Positions 42,883 to 52,115 of a stretch of DNA of 64,000 nucleotides are shown here, piece after piece. Position 1 is the stretch's first letter, and every line of letters starts with the position of its first letter. The translations under genes and the position numbers were made by a program. The notes beneath the pieces were generated by a model, which saw only the letters and a list, made by a program, of their open reading frames with translations, ran no database searches and was not told the DNA's origin. Source of the DNA: Knoellia sp. p5-6-4 (lineage in GTDB: Bacteria; Actinomycetota; Actinomycetes; Actinomycetales; Dermatophilaceae). Where the stretch lies: NCBI RefSeq assembly GCF_029222705.1, contig NZ_JARGZF010000002.1:186001-250000 (forward strand), written 5' to 3'.

Positions 42883-44052
42883 GTGCCCACAGGGGACCGG
42901 CTCTTCCCCCGCCCCGGGGGTCTGGCACCGCGCGCTGCGCGGCGGTCACGCTCCGAGCTGCGGGCCAGGCTGCAGCGGCTGCGCCAGCGCAGCTTCCTCA
43001 TCCTGCAGTGCGCCATCGGCGCCAGTGCCGCCTGGTACATCGCCAGTGACGTGCTGCACCACCCGGAGCCGTTCTTCGCGCCCGTCACCGCGGTCATCTG
43101 CCTCGGCATGTCCTACGGCCAGCGGGTACGGCGCGTCGCAGACGTCATGCTCGGCGTGGCGATCGGCGTGCTGATCGGTGACATCTTCACCCACTTCTTC
43201 GGCTCCGGGGCCTGGCAGATCACCGTCGTCGCCGTGCTGGCCATGAGCGTGGCGACCCTGCTCGGAGCCGGTCTGCTCCTCATCACCCAGGCGGGGTTGC
43301 AGGCGGTCATCGTCACGACTCTGGTCGCCCAGCCGGGCGAGGCGTTCTCGCGCTGGATCGACGCCGTCATCGGCGGGTCGCTCGCCCTCGCCCTGACGCT
43401 GCTCGCGCCCGCGGCACCGGTGCGCCGTCCGCGCCAGCGCGCGGCGGCAGTGGTGCGGGAGCTGGCCGCGATGTTGCGGGACACCGAGCGGGCGCTCCGG
43501 GAGGGCGACCACGACCTCGCCTCGCGGACCCTGAGCCGGGCCCGCGCCTCGGAGTCCATGCTCAGCGACCTGCGCTCGGCCTCGGAGGAGGGCATGGCGG
43601 TCGTGCGCCTGTCTCCCTTCCGGCGCCGCGACCTGCCGTCGGTGCAGGTCATCGCGGGGCTGCTCGAGCCCCTCGACCGCGCCATCCGCAACCTGCGCGT
43701 GCTGGTGCGCAGGGCCTCGATCGCCACGTGGCGCCGCGAACCGGTGCCCGCGGCATACCTGGGCCTGCTCACCAGCCTGGCGGAGGCGACCGAGGAGATC
43801 GCCGGCGAGCTCGAGGAGCGCCGCATCCCCGAGCACTCCCGGCGGGGCCTGGCCGCCATCGCGGAGGTCAGCGCCGTCATCGACCCGACGGCCGGGCTCT
43901 CCAGCGAGGTGATGCGGGCGCAGATCCGCTCCATGGTCGTCGACCTCCTCATGCTCACGGGTTTGCCGTACGAGGAGGCTCGGGAGTACATGCCGGAGTC
44001 GATGGGTGACGAGGGCCCCGACGACCCCGATGAGGAGCTCACCGACCGCTGA
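42883..44052 (+). CDS. FUSC/aromatic-acid-exporter-type membrane protein
   Basis: 389-residue inner-membrane protein. The N-terminal membrane domain (~40-180) has LQCAIGASAAWYIASDVL, PFFAPVTAVICLGMSYGQRVRRVADVMLG and VGVLIGD-type helices, with GQRVRR the usual FUSC signature; the rest (~190-389) is a helical cytoplasmic domain (RELAAMLRDTERALREGDHD). Relatives are thought to export aromatic acids; the substrate here is unknown. GTG 42883 lies directly after the DUF4287 gene stop. Confidence 0.85.
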   Translation: MPTGDRLFPRPGGLAPRAARRSRSELRARLQRLRQRSFLILQCAIGASAAWYIASDVLHHPEPFFAPVTAVICLGMSYGQRVRRVADVMLGVAIGVLIGDIFTHFFGSGAWQITVVAVLAMSVATLLGAGLLLITQAGLQAVIVTTLVAQPGEAFSRWIDAVIGGSLALALTLLAPAAPVRRPRQRAAAVVRELAAMLRDTERALREGDHDLASRTLSRARASESMLSDLRSASEEGMAVVRLSPFRRRDLPSVQVIAGLLEPLDRAIRNLRVLVRRASIATWRREPVPAAYLGLLTSLAEATEEIAGELEERRIPEHSRRGLAAIAEVSAVIDPTAGLSSEVMRAQIRSMVVDLLMLTGLPYEEAREYMPESMGDEGPDDPDEELTDR

Positions 44053-44054
44053 GG

Positions 44055-44060
44055 CAGACT
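44055..44060 (+). promoter_or_regulatory. Weak candidate leaderless -10 of the MFS gene
   Basis: CAGACT, 6 bases before GTG 44067. Confidence 0.2.
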
Positions 44061-44066
44061 GCGCCG

Positions 44067-45260
44067 GTGAGCTCTGAGCGCCACCACCTGCCACCGCTGT
44101 GGGTCATGGTCCTCGGTCTGGTGGCCGTGGCCGCCAACCTGCGCACCGTGATGGCGAGTGTCCCGCCGCTGGTGCAGACCATCTCGAGCGACCTCGGCCT
44201 GTCCAACGCGGCGATGGGCGCCCTGACCACCCTGCCGGTGCTCTGCATGGGCGTCTTCGCCCCCTCGGCCCAGCGCCTGGCGGCCCGCGTCGGCACGGCC
44301 GGCGCGGTGGAGCTCGCCGCCGCTTGCCTCGCCGTCGGCACCGCGCTGCGGTTCTTCGGCGGGCAGGTGTGGCCCCTGTATGCCGGCACGTTCGTCGCCG
44401 GGGTCGGCATCGCCGTGGGTGGCACCCTGCTGCCCGGCCTGGTCAAGGAGATGTTCCCGCCGCGCCGCTCGGGCCTGGTCACCGGGCTGTACATGTTCGC
44501 CATGATGGGTGGGGCCACCGCCTCCTCGGCGCTGGCGGTGCCCCTTCGGGACTGGCTGGGCTCCTGGCAGGGGTCGCTCGCCTCCTGGTCGCTGCTCGGT
44601 GCCGTCGGCCTGCTCGCCTGGTTCCCCGTGGCCCGGGGCGCCGAGCGGCACCGGGCCGCCCACCCGCCGACCTCGGTCGACCACCGCCTGCCGTGGCGGC
44701 ACGCCACCGCCTGGCTGGTCGCGGCCTACCTCGCCGCACAGTCGTGGCAGTTCTACTCCTCGCTGGCCTGGCTGGCGCCCACCTACGTCTCCGAGGGCTG
44801 GAACCCCACCCACGCCGGCTACCTGCTGTCGGCGTTCTCCTTCGCCCAGCTCGTGTCCGGCCTCGTCGGCCCGATGCTCACCGACCGGGTGCACGAGCAC
44901 CGGCTGCTCCTCTTCGGGGCAGGTGGCCTGGGGCTGCTCGGCCTGCTCGGCCTGTGGCTGGCCCCGGAGGCGGCTCCCTGGGTGTGGGCGGTCGTGCTCG
45001 GCCTCGGCCAGGGCGCCGCGTTCTCGCTCGCCCTGGTGCTCATCGTCGACTACAGCGCGACGCCCTCCGGCAGCGGCCGGCTGGCGGGCATGGCCTTCCT
45101 CATCAGCTACACCCTCGCCTCACTGGGCCCCACCACCATGGGCGCCGTGCGCGACGCCACCGGTGGCTTCGAAGCGGTGTGGCTCTCCCTCGTCGCGGTG
45201 ATGTTCGTGCAGCTCGCCCTGGTGCGCCAGCTGCGTCCGGGGCTGCGCCAAGTGCGGTGA
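44067..45260 (+). CDS. MFS transporter, CynX/NimT family
   Basis: 397-residue major facilitator with about 12 helices. The start VLGLVAVAANLRTVMASVPPL is the CynX/NimT hallmark (a buried NLR motif in helix 1); LPVLCMGVFAPSAQRLAARVG follows as the motif-A loop, and GLYMFAMMGGATASSALAVPL lies in helix 5. Relatives move cyanate or nitroimidazole-like compounds; the substrate here is unknown. GTG 44067 is 14 bases after the FUSC-like gene. Convergent with the PH-domain gene. Confidence 0.88.
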   Translation: MSSERHHLPPLWVMVLGLVAVAANLRTVMASVPPLVQTISSDLGLSNAAMGALTTLPVLCMGVFAPSAQRLAARVGTAGAVELAAACLAVGTALRFFGGQVWPLYAGTFVAGVGIAVGGTLLPGLVKEMFPPRRSGLVTGLYMFAMMGGATASSALAVPLRDWLGSWQGSLASWSLLGAVGLLAWFPVARGAERHRAAHPPTSVDHRLPWRHATAWLVAAYLAAQSWQFYSSLAWLAPTYVSEGWNPTHAGYLLSAFSFAQLVSGLVGPMLTDRVHEHRLLLFGAGGLGLLGLLGLWLAPEAAPWVWAVVLGLGQGAAFSLALVLIVDYSATPSGSGRLAGMAFLISYTLASLGPTTMGAVRDATGGFEAVWLSLVAVMFVQLALVRQLRPGLRQVR

Positions 45261-45281
45261 CCGGCGGCCGAGGCCGTCGCC

Positions 45282-45803
45282 TCAGTCGGCGGTGACCTCG
45301 GGGCTCTGGGCGCTCGGGCCCAGTGCCTGGACCAGCGCCGCCAGGCGGCTCGCCTCGGCACGCCCCCAGGGCCCGTCGGCCTTCTGCACGGCCATGACGG
45401 CCAGGGTGTCGGCGTCGTCGAGCTCGAGGGTCACCCACGGGTCACCGCCGGAGAAGCGCAGGTCGACCACGCTGCGCCACGACACCGTGCGGGTCGTGAA
45501 CAGGTTGCGCACCGTCAACGCCTCCCGCGTCGGGGTGGCGCGGATGGTCGCGTAGCGCCACAGCAGGCCCCCGATCGCCAGGCCGACCGCGGCGACCAGC
45601 ACCCGGTCGGCCGGTCGCCACAGTCCGTCGGGCGGGCCTGGCAGCAGCAGCGCGATCACGCCGAACACCAGCACGCTCAGAACGGCGAACGTCCCGGAGA
45701 CGACCCGGCCCCGGCGGGGGCGGAAAGTGGCGAAGGCTCCCTGCCCCGAGTCGCCGGGTCCCTGCCCCGGCTCCCGGGAAGCGGCTCGGTGTGGCACGCT
45801 CAC
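45282..45803 (-). CDS. PH-domain membrane protein
   Basis: 173-residue protein with a hydrophilic N-terminus, two hydrophobic segments (~38-55 and ~68-86) and a bacterial PH-like domain: TIRATPTREALTVRNLFTTRTVSWRSVVDLRFSG split by turns, then DPWVTLELDDADTLAVMAVQ. Function unknown; typical of actinobacterial PH proteins placed next to hisG and ribH. GTG 45803 starts 7 bases after the hisG stop, so it is the last gene of that operon. Confidence 0.82.
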   Translation of the reverse strand: MSVPHRAASREPGQGPGDSGQGAFATFRPRRGRVVSGTFAVLSVLVFGVIALLLPGPPDGLWRPADRVLVAAVGLAIGGLLWRYATIRATPTREALTVRNLFTTRTVSWRSVVDLRFSGGDPWVTLELDDADTLAVMAVQKADGPWGRAEASRLAALVQALGPSAQSPEVTAD

Positions 45804-45810
45804 CCGGCCC

Positions 45811-46656
45811 TCAGAGCCGGCACGCCGCGATGTCCGTCACGAGGATGGCCCGGGCGCCGAGGTCGTAGAGCTCGTCCATGATCGCGTTGGTACGGTTGCG
45901 CGGCACCATGGCGCGCACGGCCGACCACTCCTTGTTCTGCAGCTGCGACACGGTCGGCGACTCGAGACCGGGCGTGATCGCGCACGCCTGCTCCACGAGG
46001 GCGGCCGGCACGTCGTAGTCGAGCATCACGTAGTGACGCGCCGTGATGACGCCGGTCAGCCGGCGGCGCAGCACGTCCACCGCTGCCGTCTCGTGCGTTC
46101 CCTCGCGGCGGATGAGCACGGCCTCGCTGCGCAGGATCAGCTCCCCGAAGACCTCGAGGCCCTGGCTGCGCAAGGTGGCGCCGGTCTCCACCACGTCGGC
46201 GATGACATCCGCCACACCCAGCGTGATGGCGGTCTCCACCGCGCCGTCGAGGCGCACGACCTCGGCGCTGACGCCGTGCTCGGCCAGGTGCTTCTCCACC
46301 AGGCCGGCGTAGCTCGTCGCCACGCGGTGCCCTGCGATGTCGGCGACCGACGCACACTGGCCCGGCCGTCCGGCATACCGGAACGTCGACCCGCCGAACC
46401 CGAGCGTCATCACCTCGATCGCGGCGCTGCCGGAGTCGAGCAGCAGGTCACGGCCGGTGACGCCGCAGTCGACGGTGCCGGACCCGACGTAGACCGCGAT
46501 GTCGCGCGGCCTCAGGTAGAAGAACTCCACCTCGTTGTCGGCGTCCATGAGCACGAGCTCCTTGGAGTCGCGGCGGACCCGGTAGCCGGCCTCCCGCAGC
46601 ATCTCGGCGGACGACTCGGCAAGAGAGCCCTTGTTGGGCACGGCAATTCGCAGCAT
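45811..46656 (-). CDS. hisG: ATP phosphoribosyltransferase (long form)
   Basis: First and feedback-controlled enzyme of histidine synthesis, joining ATP and PRPP (281 residues). It starts LRIAVPNKGSLAESSAEML; RPRDIAVYVGSGTVDCGVTG and DGAVETAITLGVADVIADVVETG (PRPP loop) are intact. The C-terminal ~75 residues are the ACT-like regulatory domain of the long, HisZ-independent form. ATG 46656 lies 12 bases after hisE. Confidence 0.97.
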   Translation of the reverse strand: MLRIAVPNKGSLAESSAEMLREAGYRVRRDSKELVLMDADNEVEFFYLRPRDIAVYVGSGTVDCGVTGRDLLLDSGSAAIEVMTLGFGGSTFRYAGRPGQCASVADIAGHRVATSYAGLVEKHLAEHGVSAEVVRLDGAVETAITLGVADVIADVVETGATLRSQGLEVFGELILRSEAVLIRREGTHETAAVDVLRRRLTGVITARHYVMLDYDVPAALVEQACAITPGLESPTVSQLQNKEWSAVRAMVPRNRTNAIMDELYDLGARAILVTDIAACRL

Positions 46657-46668
46657 GAGTGGTGTTTC

Positions 46669-46932
46669 CTACAGGTGGGCGTAGACGTCGTCGAGGGTGA
46701 TGTCGCAGGCCTGCATGAGCACTTGCAGGTGGTAGAGCAGCTGGCTGATCTCCTCGGCCGCACGGTCCTTGCCCTCGTGCTCGGCGGCCATCCACACCTC
46801 GGCGGCCTCCTCGACGATCTTCTTGCCGATGGCGTGCACGCCGGCGTCCACGGCTGCGACCGTGCCCGAGCCCTCCGGCCGGGTCGCCACCTTCTCCGTC
46901 AGCTCGGCGTACAGCTCATCGAACGTCTTCAC
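46669..46932 (-). CDS. hisE: Phosphoribosyl-ATP pyrophosphatase
   Basis: Second step of histidine synthesis, PR-ATP to PR-AMP plus PPi (87 residues, helical MazG-like fold). Signature [20 protein letters not shown] (metal-binding EExxE region), then [19 protein letters not shown] 46932 overlaps the ribH stop by GTGA, which attaches hisE-hisG to the riboflavin operon. Confidence 0.95.
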   Translation of the reverse strand: MKTFDELYAELTEKVATRPEGSGTVAAVDAGVHAIGKKIVEEAAEVWMAAEHEGKDRAAEEISQLLYHLQVLMQACDITLDDVYAHL

Positions 46933-47414
46933 GGGACAAGGGTACGGGGCGCCAGGGAGGCCAGGGTCACCGCCGTGGCCACTGCGGCCATGGCCGCCTC
47001 GTGCCCCTTGTCCTCCGAGGAGCCGGGCAGCCCTGCGCGGTCGAGGGCCTGCTGCTCGTCGTCGCAGGTGAGCACGCCGAAGCCGACGGGCACGCCGGTG
47101 CGTGTGCTCACGTCGGTCAGCCCGTGCGTGACACCCGAGCAGACGTAGTCGAAGTGCGGTGTGCCACCACGGATCACGACACCGAGCGCGACAAGCGCGT
47201 CGTGTGTGGGTGCGAGACGCGCGCACGCGACGCTCAGCTCGACCGTGCCGGGCACCCGCACGAGCGTGACGTCGGGGACGCCGGCCTCCTGCAGCGCCCG
47301 CTGGGCACCGTCGATGAGGCCGTCCATGACGACGGTGTGCCACGACGCGGCGACGACGGCCACCCGCAGGCCGCTGCCGTCCGCGGTCACAACCGGGGCT
47401 CCCCTGCCGCTCAC
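46929..47414 (-). CDS. ribH: 6,7-dimethyl-8-ribityllumazine synthase
   Basis: Penultimate riboflavin step (161 residues). Motifs: [57 protein letters not shown] (catalytic His region) and [25 protein letters not shown] 47414 overlaps the ribBA stop by GTGA. Part of ribD-ribE-ribM-ribBA-ribH. Confidence 0.97.
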   Translation of the reverse strand: MSGRGAPVVTADGSGLRVAVVAASWHTVVMDGLIDGAQRALQEAGVPDVTLVRVPGTVELSVACARLAPTHDALVALGVVIRGGTPHFDYVCSGVTHGLTDVSTRTGVPVGFGVLTCDDEQQALDRAGLPGSSEDKGHEAAMAAVATAVTLASLAPRTLVP

Positions 47415-48637
47415 GCCGTGGCCCCGGAGTCGTGGGCGCCGAGGATGAGGTCGTGGCCCATCCGGTCGCGCTTGGTGCGCAGGTAGGTCGCGTTGCTGGC
47501 GACCGGCGCGATGCTGATCCGCTCGACCGCCGCCACCTCGATCCCGTGCTCTCGCATGGCGTTCACCTTCATCGGGTTGTTCGTGAGCAGGCGCACCGCG
47601 TGGATGCCCAGCCCGGTGAGGATGGCGGCGCCGGCCGCGTACTCGCGGGCGTCGACGGGCAGTCCCAGCTCGACCTGGGCGTCGACGGTGTCGAGACCTG
47701 CGTCCTGGAGGGCGTAGGCCTGGAGCTTGGCGAGCAGCCCCACCCCGCGCCCCTCGTGGCCGCGCAGGTAGACCACCACACCGCCTTCCGCGGCCACCCG
47801 CTGCAGGGCTCGCTGCAGCTGGGGCCCGCAGTCACACCGCTGCGAGCCGAGCATGTCGCCGGTGAGGCACTCGGAGTGCAGCCGCACCAGCGGAGCCTTG
47901 CCGCCGAGCCCGCGGGGGCTGACCAGCGCAAGGTGCTCGTCGCCCGTGATGACGTCACGGAAACCGGTCACGGTGAAGGTCCCGTGCTCGGTCGGCAACA
48001 CCGTCTCGGCCAGCCGCTGCACCCTGTCGTGCCGCTGCCGCCAGGCCGCGAGCTGTTCGATGGTGATGACCGGCAGGTCATGCTCCTCGCCGAGGGCGAG
48101 CACCCCCGGCAGGCGCATCATCGTGCCGTCGTCGTTGACCAGCTCGCCGATGGCCCCGACCGGAGCCAGCCCCGCCAGCCGGCAGAGGTCCACGGTCGCC
48201 TCGGTGTGGCCGGGACGCACCAGCACACCGCCCTCCTTGGCACGCAGGGGTACGACGTGGCCGGGACGGGTCAGGCTGTCGGCCGTGGACGCCGGGTCGG
48301 CAAGGGTGCGCACAGTGTGGGCGCGGTCGGCCGCGGAGATGCCGGTGGTGACGCCCCCGGCCGCGTCGACCGTCACGGTGTAGGCGGTGCGCAGCGGGTC
48401 GCGGTTGTCGGGCACCATCAGCGGCAGGTCGAGCCGGTCGGCCACGTCGTCGGTCATCGGCGCGCAGATGTAGCCGGAGGTGTGCCGGATGGTCCATGCC
48501 ATCCACTCGGCCGTGACGGTCTCGGCGGCGAGGACGACGTCGCCCTCGTTCTCGCGGTGCTCGTCGTCGGTGACGAGCACGGGCCGCCCCGACCGCAGGG
48601 CGGCCAGTGCCTCCTCGACGGTCGCCAGTCCGCTCAT
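47411..48637 (-). CDS. ribBA: Bifunctional DHBP synthase / GTP cyclohydrolase II
   Basis: 408-residue enzyme supplying both precursors of riboflavin. Residues ~1-200 are 3,4-dihydroxy-2-butanone-4-phosphate synthase ([17 protein letters not shown]; the [24 protein letters not shown] region). Residues ~205-408 are GTP cyclohydrolase II with zinc cysteines in [20 protein letters not shown] and [22 protein letters not shown] 48637 overlaps the ribM stop by ATGA. Confidence 0.97.
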   Translation of the reverse strand: MSGLATVEEALAALRSGRPVLVTDDEHRENEGDVVLAAETVTAEWMAWTIRHTSGYICAPMTDDVADRLDLPLMVPDNRDPLRTAYTVTVDAAGGVTTGISAADRAHTVRTLADPASTADSLTRPGHVVPLRAKEGGVLVRPGHTEATVDLCRLAGLAPVGAIGELVNDDGTMMRLPGVLALGEEHDLPVITIEQLAAWRQRHDRVQRLAETVLPTEHGTFTVTGFRDVITGDEHLALVSPRGLGGKAPLVRLHSECLTGDMLGSQRCDCGPQLQRALQRVAAEGGVVVYLRGHEGRGVGLLAKLQAYALQDAGLDTVDAQVELGLPVDAREYAAGAAILTGLGIHAVRLLTNNPMKVNAMREHGIEVAAVERISIAPVASNATYLRTKRDRMGHDLILGAHDSGATA

Positions 48638-49338
48638 GCGCGTGCCCCCTCGAGCTCGGGGGCCGCGGCGCCCTCGACCCGCGAGGCGCGCAGCCAGACG
48701 AAGAACCCGTAGACGACCAGGACGCCGTAGACGATGAAGAGGATCGCCGTCGGGTAGTAGCCGGAGTGCCACAACAGCGGGACACCGACGAGGTCGACCG
48801 CGATCCACGCGAGCCAGAACTCGTTCCAGCCGCGCGCCATCGCGTAGGTCGCCAGCATCGAGCCGACGAAGATCCACGCGTCGCACCAGTAGTACCAGCG
48901 CGGCGCCGGCCACCCCGCGCCCACGACCGAGAAGACCCACTGCAGCACCACCACGCCGCCCGCGGCAGCCAGCAGGTATGCCGTCCGCTCGCGGGGCGTC
49001 GCCCAGCGCGGCGTGATCGCGTGGCCGCTCGCGTCGTGCCGAGCCCTCTTCTGCTCGCTCCAGCGCCACCAGCCGTAGACGCTGGTGATGATGAAGAACA
49101 CCTGGCGTCCGGCCTGGCCGAACAGCGGCTGCTGGGCCTGGGCGTCGAACGTTGCCGCGATGAACACGGTGAAGAGCAGCACGTTCCCGACGATCCCGAC
49201 CGGCCACGCCCAGACCCTGCGACGCAGGCCCCCGATGGCCGAGGCGAACCCGAAGCCGTTGCCGATGATCTCCCGCCAGGCGATGTCGTGACCGGCGATG
49301 GTCACGTGCGCCTCGTAGAGCCACTCGAGGATGTTCAT
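48634..49338 (-). CDS. ribM: PnuC-family transporter, probable riboflavin importer
   Basis: 234-residue membrane protein with about seven helices of the PnuC fold. Motifs: GNGFGFASAIGGLRRRVWAW, IVGNVLLFTVFIAA, YGWWRWSEQKR (the WxxW substrate region) and YWCDAWIFVGSMLATY. PnuC relatives import nicotinamide riboside, but one within an FMN-riboswitch rib operon matches RibM of Corynebacterium and Streptomyces, a riboflavin transporter; the call rests on that context. ATG 49338 overlaps the ribE stop by ATGA. Confidence 0.88.
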   Translation of the reverse strand: MNILEWLYEAHVTIAGHDIAWREIIGNGFGFASAIGGLRRRVWAWPVGIVGNVLLFTVFIAATFDAQAQQPLFGQAGRQVFFIITSVYGWWRWSEQKRARHDASGHAITPRWATPRERTAYLLAAAGGVVVLQWVFSVVGAGWPAPRWYYWCDAWIFVGSMLATYAMARGWNEFWLAWIAVDLVGVPLLWHSGYYPTAILFIVYGVLVVYGFFVWLRASRVEGAAAPELEGARA

Positions 49339-50006
49339 GCGGAGTCCTTCGCTGTGGGGGCCGTGGTGGAGGCAGTGGACGTGGATGGTGAGGTGGGCGT
49401 GGGGGTCCCGGGGCTCGTGGTCGCGGTGAGCAGGCGCTCGACGTACTTGGCCAGGACGTCGACCTCGAGGTTGACGAGGTCGCCGACGCCCTTGCGGCCC
49501 AGCGTCGTCAGGTCGAGCGTGGTGGGGATGAGCGAGACGGTGAACGAGTCGTCGTCCACCGAGGCGACGGTCAGGCTCACGCCGTCGACCGTGATCGAGC
49601 CCTTCTCGACGACGTAGCGCGCGAGGTCGGCCGGCAGGCTGAACCGCACCACCTCCCAGCGGTCACCGGGCACCCGTTCGACGACCTCGGCCGTGCCGTC
49701 GACGTGGCCCTGGACGACGTGTCCGCCGAACCGGCTGCTGGCCGCCATGGCGCGTTCGAGGTTGACGCGGTCGCCCGGGTGCAGCGCCCCCAGGCTGGAA
49801 CGGCGCAGCGTCTCGGCCATGACGTCGACCGTGAACTCGCCGGCGCCGTGCTCGACGACGGTCAGGCACACCCCGTTGACGGCGATCGATGCGCCGTGGA
49901 CGGCGTCGCTGGTGACCAGCGGTCCGCGCAGGGTCATCCGGGCCGAGTCCGCGCCGGGTTCGATCACGGCCACCTCGCCGAGCTCCTCGACGATGCCGGT
50001 GAACAT
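49335..50006 (-). CDS. ribE: Riboflavin synthase alpha chain
   Basis: Last riboflavin step, dismutation of two lumazines (223 residues). Two tandem lumazine-binding domains: MFTGIVEELGEVAVIE with GASIAVNGVCLTVV (~1-95), and HVVQGHVDGTAEVVER with GSITVDGVSLTVASV (~96-190). The C-terminal ~30 residues are an unusual Pro/Ser/Thr-rich, probably disordered tail (TSPGTPTPTSPSTSTASTT). ATG 50006 shares one base with the ribD stop (TGATG). Confidence 0.97.
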   Translation of the reverse strand: MFTGIVEELGEVAVIEPGADSARMTLRGPLVTSDAVHGASIAVNGVCLTVVEHGAGEFTVDVMAETLRRSSLGALHPGDRVNLERAMAASSRFGGHVVQGHVDGTAEVVERVPGDRWEVVRFSLPADLARYVVEKGSITVDGVSLTVASVDDDSFTVSLIPTTLDLTTLGRKGVGDLVNLEVDVLAKYVERLLTATTSPGTPTPTSPSTSTASTTAPTAKDSA

Positions 50007-51052
50007 CAGTGCTCCTCCTTCGCGGAAACGTCGTGCAGGTCGGCGGTGATGCGCACGTCGTCACCGATCAGGGTGATGTCGGTGGGACGCAGCCGCAGGG
50101 CCGCGTCGATGGTCGTGATGCCGAGGTCGGTCACGGTCTGCCGCCCCCGGCCGAGCAGCACCGGCGCCACGTAGGCGACGACCTCGTCGACGAGACCGGC
50201 GCTGAGGAAGGCGGCAGCGACCGTGGGGCCGCCCTCGAGCCAGAGCCGGTGCACCTCGGCGTCGGCCAGGGCCCCCAGCACGGCCTTGGGGTCCCGCGTG
50301 CGCAGCAGCCACGTGGGCGCCGCGTCGTCGAGAACCCTTGCGCCCGCGGGCAGCTCCCGCTCCCCCATCACCACGCGCAGCGGCTGGCGCGGGTAGAGGC
50401 CGCCGTCGGGGCGCCGAGCGGTCAGCTGCGGGTCGTCGACGAGCGCGGTGCCGGTGCCGACCAGGATGGCGCCGCACTCCGCGCGCAGCCGGTGGACGTC
50501 GGCACGAGCGGCCTCGCCGGTGATCCACTGGCTCGTGCCGTCGGCGGCGGCGCTGCGGCCGTCGAGGGTGGCCGCCAGCTTCCAGGTGACCCAGGGGCGG
50601 CCAGTCGTGACGAGGTGGGTCCAGGAGCGGTTCAGCGCGTGCGCCTGCTCGGCCAGCACTCCTCCGTCGACGGTCACTCCCCTGCCCCGCAGCACGTCCG
50701 CGCCACCAGCAGCCCGGGGGTTGGGGTCGGACTGGGCATGGACGACGCGGGCCAGCCCCGCGGCATACAGCGCCGCGCTGCACGGCTGCGTGCGGCCGGT
50801 GTGGTTGCACGGCTCGAGGGTCACGTAGGCGGTTCCGCCACGGGCGCGCTCACCGGCGTGGCCCAGCGCGTCGACCTCTGCGTGGGCCGTGCCGGCGCCG
50901 CGGTGCCAGCCCTCGCCGACCACCTCACCGTCGACGTCCGTGACGACGCAGCCGACGCGGGGGTTGGCGTCAGCAGCCGGTCCCCGGGCAGCCAGCTCGA
51001 GGGCACGGCGCATGTGGGTGAGGTCGGTTGCCTGCCGGGCGGTCGTCTCCAT
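50006..51052 (-). CDS. ribD: Bifunctional riboflavin deaminase/reductase
   Basis: 348-residue enzyme: N-terminal pyrimidine deaminase with zinc motifs HAEVDALGHAG and TLEPCNHTGRTQPC (~residues 48-90), then the NADPH-dependent reductase (WVTWKLAATLDGRSAAADG, RAECGAILVGTGTALVDDPQLT, LWLEGGPTVAAAFL). ATG 51052 has GGAAGG just upstream. First gene of the riboflavin operon; 128 bases after the FMN aptamer. Confidence 0.97.
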   Translation of the reverse strand: METTARQATDLTHMRRALELAARGPAADANPRVGCVVTDVDGEVVGEGWHRGAGTAHAEVDALGHAGERARGGTAYVTLEPCNHTGRTQPCSAALYAAGLARVVHAQSDPNPRAAGGADVLRGRGVTVDGGVLAEQAHALNRSWTHLVTTGRPWVTWKLAATLDGRSAAADGTSQWITGEAARADVHRLRAECGAILVGTGTALVDDPQLTARRPDGGLYPRQPLRVVMGERELPAGARVLDDAAPTWLLRTRDPKAVLGALADAEVHRLWLEGGPTVAAAFLSAGLVDEVVAYVAPVLLGRGRQTVTDLGITTIDAALRLRPTDITLIGDDVRITADLHDVSAKEEH

Positions 51053-51180
51053 GGTCCTTCCCTGTGGCTCCAGACGATCGTGGTCGTCGAGCTCCGGGGG
51101 GGGACGTGCAGGAGGGCGAGGGCGGCGCGCTCGAGGCGACGGATGTCGACCCCGAGACCCACCGGTCCCGCTGTCAGCGC
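51053..51180 (-). promoter_or_regulatory. Leader between FMN aptamer and ribD
   Basis: 128 bases without a gene; holds the presumed expression platform. I see a short GACGA/TCGTC hairpin about 25 bases before the ribosome site but no U-tract, so control by translation or Rho-dependent termination is more likely than by an intrinsic terminator (inference). Confidence 0.4.
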
Positions 51181-51303
51181 GTGCTGCCTCCCATCCGGAC
51201 TTTCACCGTCGGTCCTGGAGTTCCACCAGGTCAACCGGCCGCTGGCTGCGGTCGGGTCGCGGACTGTCACCGCCGGTTCGGAATTGCACCGACCCCGGAG
51301 CAC
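51181..51303 (-). ncRNA. FMN riboswitch (RFN element)
   Basis: On the minus strand the closing helix is GTGCT (51303-51299) with AGCAC (51185-51181). Inside are the invariant stretches GGGGTCGGTGCAATTCCGA, ACCGGCGGTGACAGTCCGCGA, CCTGGTGGAACTCCAGG and GACGGTGAAAGTCCGGATGG. It lies upstream of ribD-ribE-ribM-ribBA-ribH, where FMN binding represses expression. Confidence 0.97.
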
Positions 51304-51385
51304 GTACCGCCAGTATGGCACCGGTGCTGGGGCAGGTCGCGGTCACGTCCGGGTGATGGTCCTCACGCGAGGCCCCCGGGACGGG

Positions 51386-52042
51386 TCAGTGCCGGTGCTT
51401 CTCCGCGAGCCGGCGCAGCTCCTCGACCGCGCCTGCCGCGTCGTCGGCGCCGTAGACGGCCGAGCCGGCGACGAACACGTCTGCCCCCGCCTCGGCGCAC
51501 TGCTCGATGGTCGACGCGGACACGCCCCCGTCCACCTGCACCCAGATCTCGCCGCCGTGGCGACGGACGGCCTCGCGCACCTGCGCCACCTTGGGCATCT
51601 GGTCGGCCATGAAGGACTGCCCGCCGAAGCCCGGCTCGACCGTCATGACGAGCACCATGTCGAGATCGGGGAGCAGCTCCTCGTAGGGCGCGAAGGGTGT
51701 GCCGGGCTTGACCGCCATGCCGGCGCGAGCACCGGCGGCTCGCAGGTCACGGGCGACCCGGCGGGGGTCGGCGGCAGCCTCGACGTGGAAGGTGACCGAC
51801 GAGCCCCCGGCCTCGGCGTACTGCGGCGCCCAGCGGTCCGGGTCGTCGATCATGAGGTGGCAGTCGAGCGGGATGGGGCTGACCCTGGCGAGCGCCTCGA
51901 CGACGGGTAGGCCCAAGGTCAGGTTCGGCACGAAGTGGCCGTCCATGACGTCGACGTGGGCCCAGTCGGCGTTGCTGATCCGCTTCAGCTCCGCCTCGAG
52001 GTTGGCGAAGTCTGCGGACAGGATGCTCGGGGAGATCTGCAC
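51386..52042 (-). CDS. rpe: Ribulose-phosphate 3-epimerase
   Basis: Pentose-phosphate enzyme interconverting ribulose-5-P and xylulose-5-P (218 residues, TIM barrel). Motifs: [38 protein letters not shown] (metal His/Asp), [29 protein letters not shown] and [15 protein letters not shown] 52042 has TAGGGT 6 bases upstream. It also fits the conserved rpe-rib neighbourhood; a supply of pentose phosphate to riboflavin synthesis is plausible. Confidence 0.97.
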   Translation of the reverse strand: MQISPSILSADFANLEAELKRISNADWAHVDVMDGHFVPNLTLGLPVVEALARVSPIPLDCHLMIDDPDRWAPQYAEAGGSSVTFHVEAAADPRRVARDLRAAGARAGMAVKPGTPFAPYEELLPDLDMVLVMTVEPGFGGQSFMADQMPKVAQVREAVRRHGGEIWVQVDGGVSASTIEQCAEAGADVFVAGSAVYGADDAAGAVEELRRLAEKHRH

Positions 52043-52048
52043 GTGCTC

Positions 52049-52054
52049 ACCCTA
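52049..52054 (-). promoter_or_regulatory. Candidate leaderless -10 of rpe
   Basis: TAGGGT (minus strand), 6 bases before GTG 52042. Confidence 0.45.
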
Positions 52055-52115
52055 ACGGCTGGTTTTGGGCCGTTTCGACGACGAGGAAGCGCCGTCGTCA
52101 TGCACCATCTCCGGC

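Noticed and set aside
45261-45281. Terminator between the MFS and PH-domain genes
   Set aside because: Only a short imperfect GGCGACGG-type stem; too weak to call.
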